Origin: Bacteroidales bacterium UBA3143
Lineage (GTDB): Bacteria; Bacteroidota; Bacteroidia; Bacteroidales; Dysgonomonadaceae
DNA length: 12,373 nucleotides
Assembly (NCBI GenBank): GCA_002364735.1
Contig: DEZB01000059.1
Span: 413 to 12,785 of the forward strand
Direction: 5' to 3'
Both the position numbers and the translations under genes were made by a program. This document shows, one piece after another, positions 1-7,800 of the stretch. The first letter of the stretch is position 1; each line of letters starts with the position of its first letter. The notes beneath the pieces were generated by a model. That model worked only from the letters and a program-made list of their open reading frames with translations. It did not search any database and was not told where the DNA came from.

Positions 1-347
1 CGTGGTGCTATTATCAACATTTCGCGTTAAAAACGCTGAACCATTGACTGGTTATTCATTTTCGCGGTGATGAATATGTTTTAAACAAAAAATATTCTTT
101 ACATATTTGATAAAAAAAGACGACCAGCAATTATATTACTCTCTTTTTTTTAAGTAACATTAATCTGCTCAATATGAACTTTAAATCCTCCTTTTACTTA
201 TATCCATACATCATTATATACTTATTGAAATAAGATATAAAGAAATCATGTTTTGGAGTTAATAAATAAGTCACTTAAATCAACTTAGAACAAACCCAAA
301 ATGTGATTTTGTGGTTTTGATAAAAACAATTAAGAATTTGAAATAAA
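1..347. other. Leader region without a complete gene
   Basis: No complete gene is visible. The first 30 bases stay open on the plus strand and end in TAA (peptide RGAIINISR), so they could be the tail of a gene outside the window, but nothing that short is identifiable. A weak hairpin follows (AACCA 39-43, TGGTT 49-53, then a T-rich stretch) and could be a weak terminator for such a gene. The rest is AT-rich DNA leading to the acetyltransferase gene at 348. No convincing -33/-7 promoter pair was found for that gene. Confidence 0.4.
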
Positions 348-914
348 ATGGGAGTTACATTAGATATTGACACTAAAATCATTCTAAAAGAAGCTGAGGC
401 TTATTGTGCTAAAGAGGGCATAGAAATAAAGCTCATGTATGAGTTGCCTGACAGTCTATTGGGAGTTATCTCAAAGAGAACCGACGAAGTTTCTGCCCTC
501 TACTACGCAAGTGTTGAGATGCTGAAGGAGCGTATAAAGAATGGGTGTTTTATTTTAGTGAAAGATGAACATATTTTTGGACACATATTTGTTCACAAGC
601 ATCAATTTAAAGAGCATTTTGTGTATGAACGTTCCACTTTGTGGATTGATAGTAAGTACCGCAAATATAATTTAGGCTTATTATTAATGGAAAGAATTAC
701 AGGCTTGTATAACGATACTTTTCTTATTTCGATTGCCAGCACACCAAAGGTTCATTATTATAATGAGCTGTTAGGGATGAGGCACATCACCTTATCCCAA
801 ATGTCCCCTTTGCTGATTGAAGAGTTGGAGAAGTTGGGCAAATTAAGAGATGAAAGAAATTACAGATATTATATTAATGCATATTCTGGTTCAAATATTC
901 AATTATTAAAATAA
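348..914 (+). CDS. GNAT-family N-acetyltransferase
   Basis: This 188-residue cytoplasmic protein looks like a GCN5-related acetyltransferase, which moves an acetyl group from acetyl-CoA to an amine. Residues 66-83 read as the central strands (GCFILVKDEHIFGHIFV). Residues 98-117 form motif A, with the acetyl-CoA loop seen as YRKYNLGLLLM; the usual first glycine of RxxGxG is Asn, while G110 is kept. Residues 131-144 (STPKVHYYNELLGM) fit motif B, the family's 'FYEKLGF' segment. The N-terminal 60 residues are helical and not recognisable. The substrate cannot be read from the sequence. It is the only plus-strand gene left of the defence block and has no operon partner in the window. The ATG at 348 follows an A-rich stretch with no clear Shine-Dalgarno, as is common in Bacteroidetes. 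The fold is fairly sure; the role is unknown. Confidence 0.7.
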   Translation: MGVTLDIDTKIILKEAEAYCAKEGIEIKLMYELPDSLLGVISKRTDEVSALYYASVEMLKERIKNGCFILVKDEHIFGHIFVHKHQFKEHFVYERSTLWIDSKYRKYNLGLLLMERITGLYNDTFLISIASTPKVHYYNELLGMRHITLSQMSPLLIEELEKLGKLRDERNYRYYINAYSGSNIQLLK

Positions 915-922
915 GTTTCAAT

Positions 923-1007
923 TGCAGATAATTGTTGAATATGTAAAGAGAACGCCAAAATTCATACATAATAAAACACACTAAGGTATAGATTTATTGA
1001 TAGGTTA
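923..1007. repeat. Imperfect direct repeat, left copy (partner 10018-10098)
   Basis: This stretch matches 10018-10098 in the same orientation at roughly three quarters identity by eye. Shared blocks include TGCAGA, ATATGTAAAG, ATACATAA and AGGTT. Read on the plus strand from TTG at 922, it encodes LQIIVEYVKRTPKFIHNK before a stop; the other copy reads MQTTVYVKKTTKSIHNK. The two peptides align if one codon is deleted. The two copies lie on either side of the minus-strand defence block. The right edge touches the stop codon of the ASCH fragment. Confidence 0.6.
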
Positions 1008-1184
1008 GTAGAGCAACTGTATCTCACCATCCACTTTCTCGTGCATCAAATACTTTATTATGGTGTTTGGACTGATGGCTCTATACTCTTTGTCTTTTGT
1101 TCCATTCAAGATCTCGTCAAAATAGACTTGTTTGATGGGGAGGTAGAGGCTGTTTTGTTTGGTTCTTTTGGGTTTAGTTGTCAT
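1005..1184 (-). pseudogene. Truncated ASCH-domain protein (59 codons)
   Basis: A short minus-strand frame from ATG 1184 to TAA 1005 encodes 59 residues. The stretch LYLPIKQVYFDEILNGTKDK, followed by EYRAISP, resembles the start of ASCH-domain proteins of phages and Bacteroidetes, where 'LPLKxEYFDxIxSGxKxxEYR' forms the first strands of a PUA-like beta barrel thought to bind RNA or modified bases. Complete ASCH proteins are usually 100 residues or more, so only the front of the domain is present. After the stop, the same frame gives only PINKSIP before another stop, so a single repaired nonsense codon would not restore a full gene. It is best read as a decayed or truncated gene; a functional micro-protein is possible. 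The frame ends exactly at the edge of the left direct repeat. Confidence 0.5.
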
Positions 1185-1232
1185 GGTTGTATGTTTTTTA
1201 GTTATAAATCCAAATAGATTTATTTCTCATTG

Positions 1233-1259
1233 AAAAAAAGAGCGACCCCCCCCCTCGCT
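1233..1259 (-). terminator. Intrinsic terminator with a G9 loop, downstream of the defence block
   Basis: Read on the minus strand, the stem AGCGA/TCGCT encloses nine G and is followed by C and seven T (plus-strand A run 1233-1239). It lies about 115 bp after the stop codon of the HEPN-like gene, so it would end the five-gene minus-strand transcript before the ASCH fragment. The stem is only 5 bp, but the T tract is good. Confidence 0.5.
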
Positions 1260-1320
1260 TCTAAAATTTATTTAATTGTTTCTTTATCATTATATTAGCT
1301 TCTAACATTTACTTATTCTT

Positions 1321-1347
1321 GTCGCAAATATTGGATATTTTTGCGAC
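1321..1347. repeat. 8-bp perfect inverted repeat GTCGCAAA/TTTGCGAC
   Basis: GTCGCAAA at 1321-1328 and TTTGCGAC at 1340-1347 form a perfect stem around an 11-base loop, 28 bp past the stop codon of the HEPN-like gene. There is no adjacent T run on either strand, so it is not a simple intrinsic terminator. It could stabilise the 3' end of the operon mRNA or be a protein-binding palindrome. Confidence 0.45.
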
Positions 1348-1374
1348 AGGAAATAGGTTTAAGTTCTCTCTTTT

Positions 1375-2103
1375 TTAAAATGGAAGATCATCGTGAGTAT
1401 TATATTGCAAGCTATTAGAATCAAATTCATATTTCTTAAATTCTCTATCTTCAATTTGGTTTAAAATACTAACAATAAAATTTTCAATCAATCCAAGAAA
1501 CTCATACACGATTGAAATGTCTGTTATATGAAAATCATTTTCAATGTTTATATTGTATGTCCTAACTTCTTTAAACTTACTCATAAGTTTAATGTCCCGT
1601 TCAGGATTTTTCATCTGTGCATTGTTATGAACTATCAAATTTCGAAGCTTCTGAAAATCTGTAATCCGAGACCATTCTTTATCGATCTTTTCAAAATTAA
1701 TACATCCGATTTTAATTAAAAACAGTCTCCCTTTATCAATAATATTAGATCCTGCTAAATCTCTCAATTTTATTCCAAGATTTGATTCTAATTCTATTAT
1801 TTCACAAAGATGATTTATATTATTTTCAAGAAGTGAGTATAGAGATACAATAGCAGAATTATAAAAATAACAAGGAATTTTAATATAATCGATCTGATAG
1901 AAATCTCTAAATATATATTCCTGGTCAGGATGTTTTTGAATATCTTCTTTTAAACATAAATCCAAGTTATTTCTTCTACTATTCAACATTTTATTATTCA
2001 ACTCAAAATATTCATTTAAATATTTCAATTCGCGATTAAAGCGTTTCCTGAAATTTTCAATGACTATTTTGAACTTACTATCTTCAAATTTAAAAAAATC
2101 CAT
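1375..2103 (-). CDS. HEPN-like protein, putative RNase (Rx4H motif)
   Basis: This 242-residue protein is helical, charged and AT-rich in codon use, with no signal peptide or membrane segment. The recognisable part is residues 84-103 (AIVSLYSLLENNINHLCEII) followed by 150-162 (FQKLRNLIVHNNA). The second segment holds R154-x4-H159, the R-x(4-6)-H signature of HEPN domains; in many toxins and defence proteins these residues cut RNA. The spacing of a long helix before the RN..VH helix resembles the RiboL-PSP-HEPN type. It is the last gene of the minus-strand block, 201 bp after the HARE/nuclease gene, and is followed by a hairpin and a terminator. In this setting an abortive-infection effector is a reasonable inference, but some HEPN proteins are inactive adaptors. 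The assignment rests on the motif alone. Confidence 0.6.
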   Translation of the reverse strand: MDFFKFEDSKFKIVIENFRKRFNRELKYLNEYFELNNKMLNSRRNNLDLCLKEDIQKHPDQEYIFRDFYQIDYIKIPCYFYNSAIVSLYSLLENNINHLCEIIELESNLGIKLRDLAGSNIIDKGRLFLIKIGCINFEKIDKEWSRITDFQKLRNLIVHNNAQMKNPERDIKLMSKFKEVRTYNINIENDFHITDISIVYEFLGLIENFIVSILNQIEDREFKKYEFDSNSLQYNTHDDLPF

Positions 2104-2166
2104 ACTTCAATATTTAAATAATCATGAATATTTTGTTTCAGTCATGTACATCTCTCTCTCATTTTG

Positions 2167-2304
2167 TCAAAAGCCTCTACTGTGGAAGATGCTTCTATTT
2201 CTGATTACTCTTGATTGGAGCTCTAATATTTCTATTTTGTATTCATCATCATTTGTTGTTAAGTGAGCTTTTATTACTTTATATAAACTAACAAATCTCC
2301 AGGC
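2167..2304 (-). other. 45-codon open stretch in frame with the HARE gene, after its stop
   Basis: Directly after the TAA of the HARE/nuclease gene the same frame stays open for 45 codons, ending in TGA at 2167. It reads protein-like (for example NDDEYKIEILELQSRVIRNR, an amphipathic helix pattern) but has no ATG. It may be the remains of a longer C-terminus, the tail of a lost small gene, or chance in an AT-rich spacer. The rest of the 201-bp gap up to the HEPN-like gene shows no other feature. Confidence 0.25.
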
Positions 2305-3294
2305 TTACTCCACTTTTTCATCAATCGGAATCGGAATATTCTTCTCCCTGCAATATTCCTCTATCTCCGTATCGTTTTCCAAGTAACTGTCACAAAATTC
2401 ATTCAACTCTTTCTCTGTTGACTTATAATAGCGATCACTTGCAGTCATCAGTTTATCTACTTGTTCAATGAACTGTTCAAACTCTTTATTTATTTTACAA
2501 AGCTTATCTATAGTTTTAAATTCAAGCTCTCTATAACGTGAGGGATAAAGTATCTTACTTTGATACGGATTGGCATTCAATTCAATGATTCCAATTCCAA
2601 AAGATTGATTCAATCGCTCCATCTCGTCAGACAAACTATCACTTATCTCAAAAGCAACAAGATATCCGTAGTTTGCCCAACTTGAATTGGAAACAGCTTG
2701 GAAATAAGCTTTCTTAAGCTCAGAGTCAGAGTTGATCTCTTTTTTTATTTCATAAGAACTTATCTTAAATGTGTCAACACGATTAATTGACTTTAAAAAG
2801 CTTTGACTTACTTTTGTTTGCAAACTCAAGAATTTAATCCCCACCATATCAGGATGTGTCCAAATCTGATTGTTGTCTGTCCCTGATTTTGATTGTTCAT
2901 GAAAAATAGTTTTTGAGTACACCTTTGTGTTCTTCAAGTAGCTGCTCAAAAGTTTGTGCAGGTCCCTTTCGTAATAAGTTTTGACTTTTGTTTTTTGAAG
3001 TTTAATGGGAACAGTTTCAGTTTCAGTCCCTCCTGATAGTGCTACAATATCTATATCAGGTTCATTTATCGTCAAATAATAGGAGTAACTTCCACTCTCA
3101 TTTTTTATCCTCTTCACTCTGGTGTCGCCATTTCTTATAAAATCGCCAAGTATAGCCGAAACTGTTGAAGGGGGTGTTTTGGAATCCCCAAAGTCATAGT
3201 AACCTTTTTCGATAATATGGTTGCAAACATCAATGTAATTTGCAAGTCCTTTTATTTCATCAAGACTCTTTAAAGTTGCTTCTTTTAATGTCAT
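2305..3294 (-). CDS. HARE-HTH protein with PD-(D/E)xK nuclease-like domain (COG2958-like)
   Basis: This 329-residue protein has two recognisable parts. Residues 1-75 match the HARE-HTH domain (TLKEATLKSLDEIKGL, then PPSTVSAILGDFIRNG), a winged helix known from restriction endonucleases, RNA polymerase delta and eukaryotic chromatin proteins, and proposed to sense or bind modified DNA. Residues ~105-250 look like a restriction-endonuclease fold: E110 in YERDL, D149 in HPDMVG, and E182-I-K184 in YEIKKE give the order of a PD-(D/E)xK site, followed by YFQAVSNSSWANYGYLVAFE. The C-terminal 80 residues are helical and acidic. This architecture fits COG2958-type proteins. The gene is 114 bp after the KAP gene. 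A nuclease that reads DNA modification would suit its position beside a methylase, but that link is inference. Confidence 0.75.
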   Translation of the reverse strand: MTLKEATLKSLDEIKGLANYIDVCNHIIEKGYYDFGDSKTPPSTVSAILGDFIRNGDTRVKRIKNESGSYSYYLTINEPDIDIVALSGGTETETVPIKLQKTKVKTYYERDLHKLLSSYLKNTKVYSKTIFHEQSKSGTDNNQIWTHPDMVGIKFLSLQTKVSQSFLKSINRVDTFKISSYEIKKEINSDSELKKAYFQAVSNSSWANYGYLVAFEISDSLSDEMERLNQSFGIGIIELNANPYQSKILYPSRYRELEFKTIDKLCKINKEFEQFIEQVDKLMTASDRYYKSTEKELNEFCDSYLENDTEIEEYCREKNIPIPIDEKVE

Positions 3295-3338
3295 AGTATT
3301 GTTATTGTTATTATTATTTACACCTACATTCTATTCTT

Positions 3339-3369
3339 CATAAGTACTCGTCTGTTTAAAAATATCAAC
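3339..3369 (-). promoter_or_regulatory. Weak candidate promoter for the HARE/nuclease gene
   Basis: In the 114-bp gap before this gene the minus strand shows GTTG (3366-3369), a 19-base spacer, and TACTTATG (3339-3346), which matches the Bacteroidetes -7 box TAnnTTTG at all but one base. If real, the HARE and HEPN-like genes could be transcribed separately from the methylase genes. Such near matches also arise by chance in AT-rich DNA. Confidence 0.25.
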
Positions 3370-3408
3370 ATACCACTTACTGAAAATCTTTTTTGCTAAT
3401 CCTTGAGA

Positions 3409-4818
3409 TTAGGCTAAAAGATCAATCCTATTTAGCACAAATTCCAAATTATAAGCATTATCATTGAATCTATTATGATGCTCTAAGAGTCGATGAAAGT
3501 CATCGTTTAGATTATCATTAACTACAGAACTAATAGTGCATATATCTTTATTAGCTTCTTTATCATGCTTGAAAAGTGCACTTCTTCCGAATCTATCTCT
3601 TGTATATAGGTTATATGCATTTACAAAGTAAGCTTCCAAATAGATTAATAGATTTTCGGTTTCTTCATTTTTACTATGAATCAATGTTTTCAGAAAATCC
3701 TTTTGAGCATCAGTAATAGAGAGCTTTTTATCTTTAAGATTATTATAAAACTTATTATCAACAATCTTTATATAAGCTAATAACAATAAAAGTTGAGGGA
3801 TAATGTAATCATGAGGATTAGTACTTCTTAAGGATGTACGTATTAAACCAAATATTTTTTCTTGAACTCTTAATGGGATATCGTTATTAAGAAAAACAAT
3901 GTCGCATGTTTCTAAAAACTGGTCTTTAATATCATATAGTGATCTTCCTCTTCTTCTTACAATTGATTCAAAAAACTCATCGAATTTAAAATATTCATAC
4001 AGATATTTATAATAAACACCCTCTGAAGGGATAGGGAGAGAGTATTCTATATCAATAAATCTTCGCAAATATTCATCAGCATCTATTTCGTCACTTCCAT
4101 AAACGCCTCTTACTGCATTACCTAATTGTTCTTTGTCAATTGAAAGTACAAAAACGATATTAGGAATAGAGAATAGATGCTTTATCTGCTCTAAAATAGA
4201 AACTGCATAATTAGGACGACACCTATCCAGTTCATCTACAATGAAAATCAAAGGTTTCTTCTTCACCGTTTCCGCAATAAATTCTGATAAACTCTTACGA
4301 AACTCTTTTATATTCTCTTTTCTTTCAGCGTATTCATCCACCTCTTTTTCAAACACATCTGACAGACCTTTAGATAGAGCAACTAATGTTTCTTTTAAAC
4401 CAATTATATCAATTTGTTTGTCTAATACAGCTTTAATAAGTGCAGGAACAACATGTTTAGTGATTAGAGAACCTTTTCTTAAAACGTTCTGAAACTTTTC
4501 TTTTCCTGTTTTATCTTTTCCATTTGTAATTAACAACTTCAACTCTCCAATAAGTGCAGTTAAAGGATTGTTTTCAAAATCATTTTCCCACGCATTAAAA
4601 TAAACAGTTTGGAAACCTTTATTCTCCAAACTTTTCTGCCACATTTTCACAAATGTAGTTTTTCCAGTTCCCCATTTATTGTTTATTGCAAGCACAAAAC
4701 CATCAGCGTAAGAAGAAACTATATTGGTCAAAACTTCTGCATATTTTCCTCTATCCAATTTGCAGTTCAAAAATGGCTTGTTTTCATCAATAGCTATATC
4801 TGAATGTTTAATTCTCAT
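3409..4818 (-). CDS. KAP-family P-loop NTPase
   Basis: This 469-residue protein is a KAP-type STAND-like ATPase. Visible motifs in order are: Walker A NKWGTGKTT (residues 47-55); the KAP signature NAWEND (75-80); Walker B IFIVDELDRC (191-200), with DELDR typical of KAP NTPases; the strand FVLSID (223-228); and YLRRFIDIEY (250-259). Many KAP proteins carry membrane helices inserted in the ATPase domain. Here residues ~115-155 (LITKHVVPALIKAVLDKQID and onward) occupy that place but look amphipathic, so a cytoplasmic protein is more likely. The C-terminal 200 residues are helical and unassigned. KAP ATPases occur in several anti-phage systems as sensors or switches. The start codon is 40 bp after the stop of the helicase gene, consistent with one transcript. 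The NTPase call is strong; the role is inferred from context. Confidence 0.88.
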   Translation of the reverse strand: MRIKHSDIAIDENKPFLNCKLDRGKYAEVLTNIVSSYADGFVLAINNKWGTGKTTFVKMWQKSLENKGFQTVYFNAWENDFENNPLTALIGELKLLITNGKDKTGKEKFQNVLRKGSLITKHVVPALIKAVLDKQIDIIGLKETLVALSKGLSDVFEKEVDEYAERKENIKEFRKSLSEFIAETVKKKPLIFIVDELDRCRPNYAVSILEQIKHLFSIPNIVFVLSIDKEQLGNAVRGVYGSDEIDADEYLRRFIDIEYSLPIPSEGVYYKYLYEYFKFDEFFESIVRRRGRSLYDIKDQFLETCDIVFLNNDIPLRVQEKIFGLIRTSLRSTNPHDYIIPQLLLLLAYIKIVDNKFYNNLKDKKLSITDAQKDFLKTLIHSKNEETENLLIYLEAYFVNAYNLYTRDRFGRSALFKHDKEANKDICTISSVVNDNLNDDFHRLLEHHNRFNDNAYNLEFVLNRIDLLA

Positions 4819-4858
4819 TGTGTTTTTTTATAATATAAACATTATTGCATCGTAAATA

Positions 4859-7800
4859 TCAAGCCATTGGCTTTATCATACTTTCAATAAATTCTATCTC
4901 TTCTTCTGTTAAGCCATATTTTTCATACAATTGTTTATCTATTTCAGGAATAGATTTACTCCAATTTATATCTGAGTTAGTCGTGAAGTCTTGAAGTGGA
5001 ACAAATTTATAAGTTTTTGAAGTTGCATCTTGACTTGATTTTGCAAGACTATGCATAAATCTAGAAAACTTAGTAAAGAAATATTTACTTAAGTTCATTG
5101 CTGAAAATTCGTCCAATTTTAAGCCTATGCCTACAACAATGTATGATTCAGTACAGATTGTACCTGGGGCACCAATAAATGTATTTAAATTATCATCACT
5201 AAGTTCTGTTCCAATATTGTTAGCTCTTGGTGTAAATACTTTGTATTTATCAATCCAGGTTTTTCTCGTATTTACTTCATTCCTCTCAAGAAAGCCTATC
5301 CTTTTTCCTTTTCCATAACAGGTTACTGGAGATATTAATCCTGAAACATCACTTCTGAATTTATCATCATTTGTAAAATAACCTCTGAAACCAAATGGTC
5401 TAAGCGGTGAGACGAAATTTGAAAAGGATTTAAAAGTTCCTTGTTTATTTATTTTTTCAATAATTGAAATAGCTTCATTATGTCTAATGAATGTGTCTGA
5501 ATCCAATGTTTTCAATGAGCGTAATACAGAAACTGGAGCTTTTGATTCTTGATGTGTAATTACTTCAGTTAAGTTTAAATTATTATCGTAATTTTCATCC
5601 CATAAAAAGTAACAAACACCACCTCTTATATTAGTTTTAGGAAATACTTGTTCAGGATTTAGGAAGTCATGTAGAAGTGCAATACGTTTGTCTTTTAACA
5701 TAGCTTCCCTAAAGTCATCGAGCCCTCTACCTCCAGAATACCATCGTGAGGGGATGATCATGGAAATATATTCAGGTTCAATTCTTTTAGCAATATCCAC
5801 AAAATGATTATATATGGGTTTTGCACTTGCTTGAGCACCACCATCCATTTCCATATACGGTGGATTTCCCACTATTGCATTAAATTTCATATTATTGTTT
5901 TTGTTTGCTTTCCAATAAATTTCCCCTCTTTTTATTCTTCGTGCAAATTTATCAGCTTTATTGGTTATTTGGTTTTCTAAATCTTCAAAATAGCGAGTGT
6001 TTACTTTATCTACTTTTCTGAATCCTACTAAGGTTCGCCTTGTAATACTTTTAGCCATTGGTGTTTTGCAGATTACAAATATATTCTCTGCTATTGTTTT
6101 GTCCAATAACTCTAATTGTTCATCTATAGGCAAACTATCAGGTTCAACATTAGTATGTTTTTCTGCTATTCGACTTCGGAAAATACTATATGTCATATAG
6201 AGTGGATATAGTCCAGTCTTTGAGTTGATTTCTAAAATATGTGCATCAGTTGCAAAAGTATTTTCTGTTACTTCACCCTGTGAAACAAATTTAGGTTGAG
6301 CCAATGTTTCTTTGCGATTCTCATCTAAAAAAACATAACCACCAATTGTATCACCCAAATGCATATTTACTACACGCCAAGGTGTTAGCACAGTCTCCTT
6401 ATCAGGATTTCTAAACGTGCTAAATATAGTTGTAATTCGCTCTATGCGTTGATCAATGGTTAGGTCATCTGCTGCCCGTGCCATAGCTCTTATTCGTCTA
6501 CCTGCAGCACGAAATACATCGGCTTCGTAATATTTTTTAAACTTCTCGAAAGTGTCTTTTGCAACTCCTTTGGGCATAAATTCTTCCCATGATTGGTCAT
6601 CAATAAGTTTTGAAAAATTATCTATTGTTATCTCTTGATCTTCATCCGATACATCAGCACCATATATAAGCAGTGGCATACGAATAGAGATACCTCTTAG
6701 AATAGAGATTGCAGTGTCTCTGTTCTTTTTTCTCTCACGTTCTTCCTCTAATATCTTTTTCTCTTCTTCGGTACGTTCGCTTACTCTTTTTTTCTTTGCA
6801 GCTTCAGCTTGTTCATACTCCTCATCAGTAAAGCCTTGTTTGTTAATGTCTATATCACCACTCTTAGGCATAGCTTTTGTGCTTCCGATAATCTTTTTCA
6901 GACTATCAAATTCTTCGAGGTCTATATCTCCCAGTTTCATTAGATGATTGTTGTATAGATAAGCGTCTTCAAAACCGTTGCTAACGACACGCTCAATATA
7001 TACTTTTTTTAGTTGCTCAAGCATAGCGTTCACGTTATAGATTTTCATTTGTGAACCATCTACTGCAATAATTGGGCAAAAATTAAGAAAATCTCCGATT
7101 ATTTCTCTATCCTCACCAGTAGTTTTGCCAGCCTTAGCAGATATTTTTGCTGTTTCTGCTATCACTTTTAAAGTACGATCAGGAGCAAAATCAAATACAA
7201 AGCAATCCTCTTTTATCTTTCCGTTGATAGTAGCAGGGCTTTGCACACGAAAAATAGTTTGCATATAAGCAGAAGCAGAGGTGTTGTGAGTGCCAGAGAG
7301 CATAAACACGGCTGTCCAAGCTTTTACGGTAACTCCAGTGGTCAAGCGTCCGCAAGAGAGTGTAATAGTATATGTCTCGTGAGGCTTGTCTGTTATAGCG
7401 TCATTTACTTTTTTAAGAGCATCAATGTTACTCTGTTCTTCATCACCATCTCCAGCTACATTTACAATTTTAAACTGCCCAAATACAGAGTGCTCTTGTA
7501 ACATTGCACTTAAAGCCCTTGCTTCTATTACACCAGGCAACATCCATAGAGAGTGACGAAAATTATCTCGATAGGCTTCTGTAGAATAAGGATAGTTACT
7601 TTCAGAGTCTTCTTTACAAATAAGATTTAGAAATGATAGCACATCTTTATGATGGATAAAATTACCATTTACATCTACTCTAAAAAACTCACGGAAATTA
7701 AATGCTACTTGCTCGTCTTCGTAACCTTTAACAATTTTACCTATATCATAGGTATATATATTTAACCGTGGTAGAGAAGCATAAGGATTTGGATCACCAA

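Noticed and set aside
2060..2266. 68-codon plus-strand frame between the HEPN-like and HARE genes
   Set aside because: It is antisense to the start of the HEPN-like gene and the gap; there is no recognisable domain and a Leu/Ser/Ile-rich composition as expected for a complement of coding DNA.
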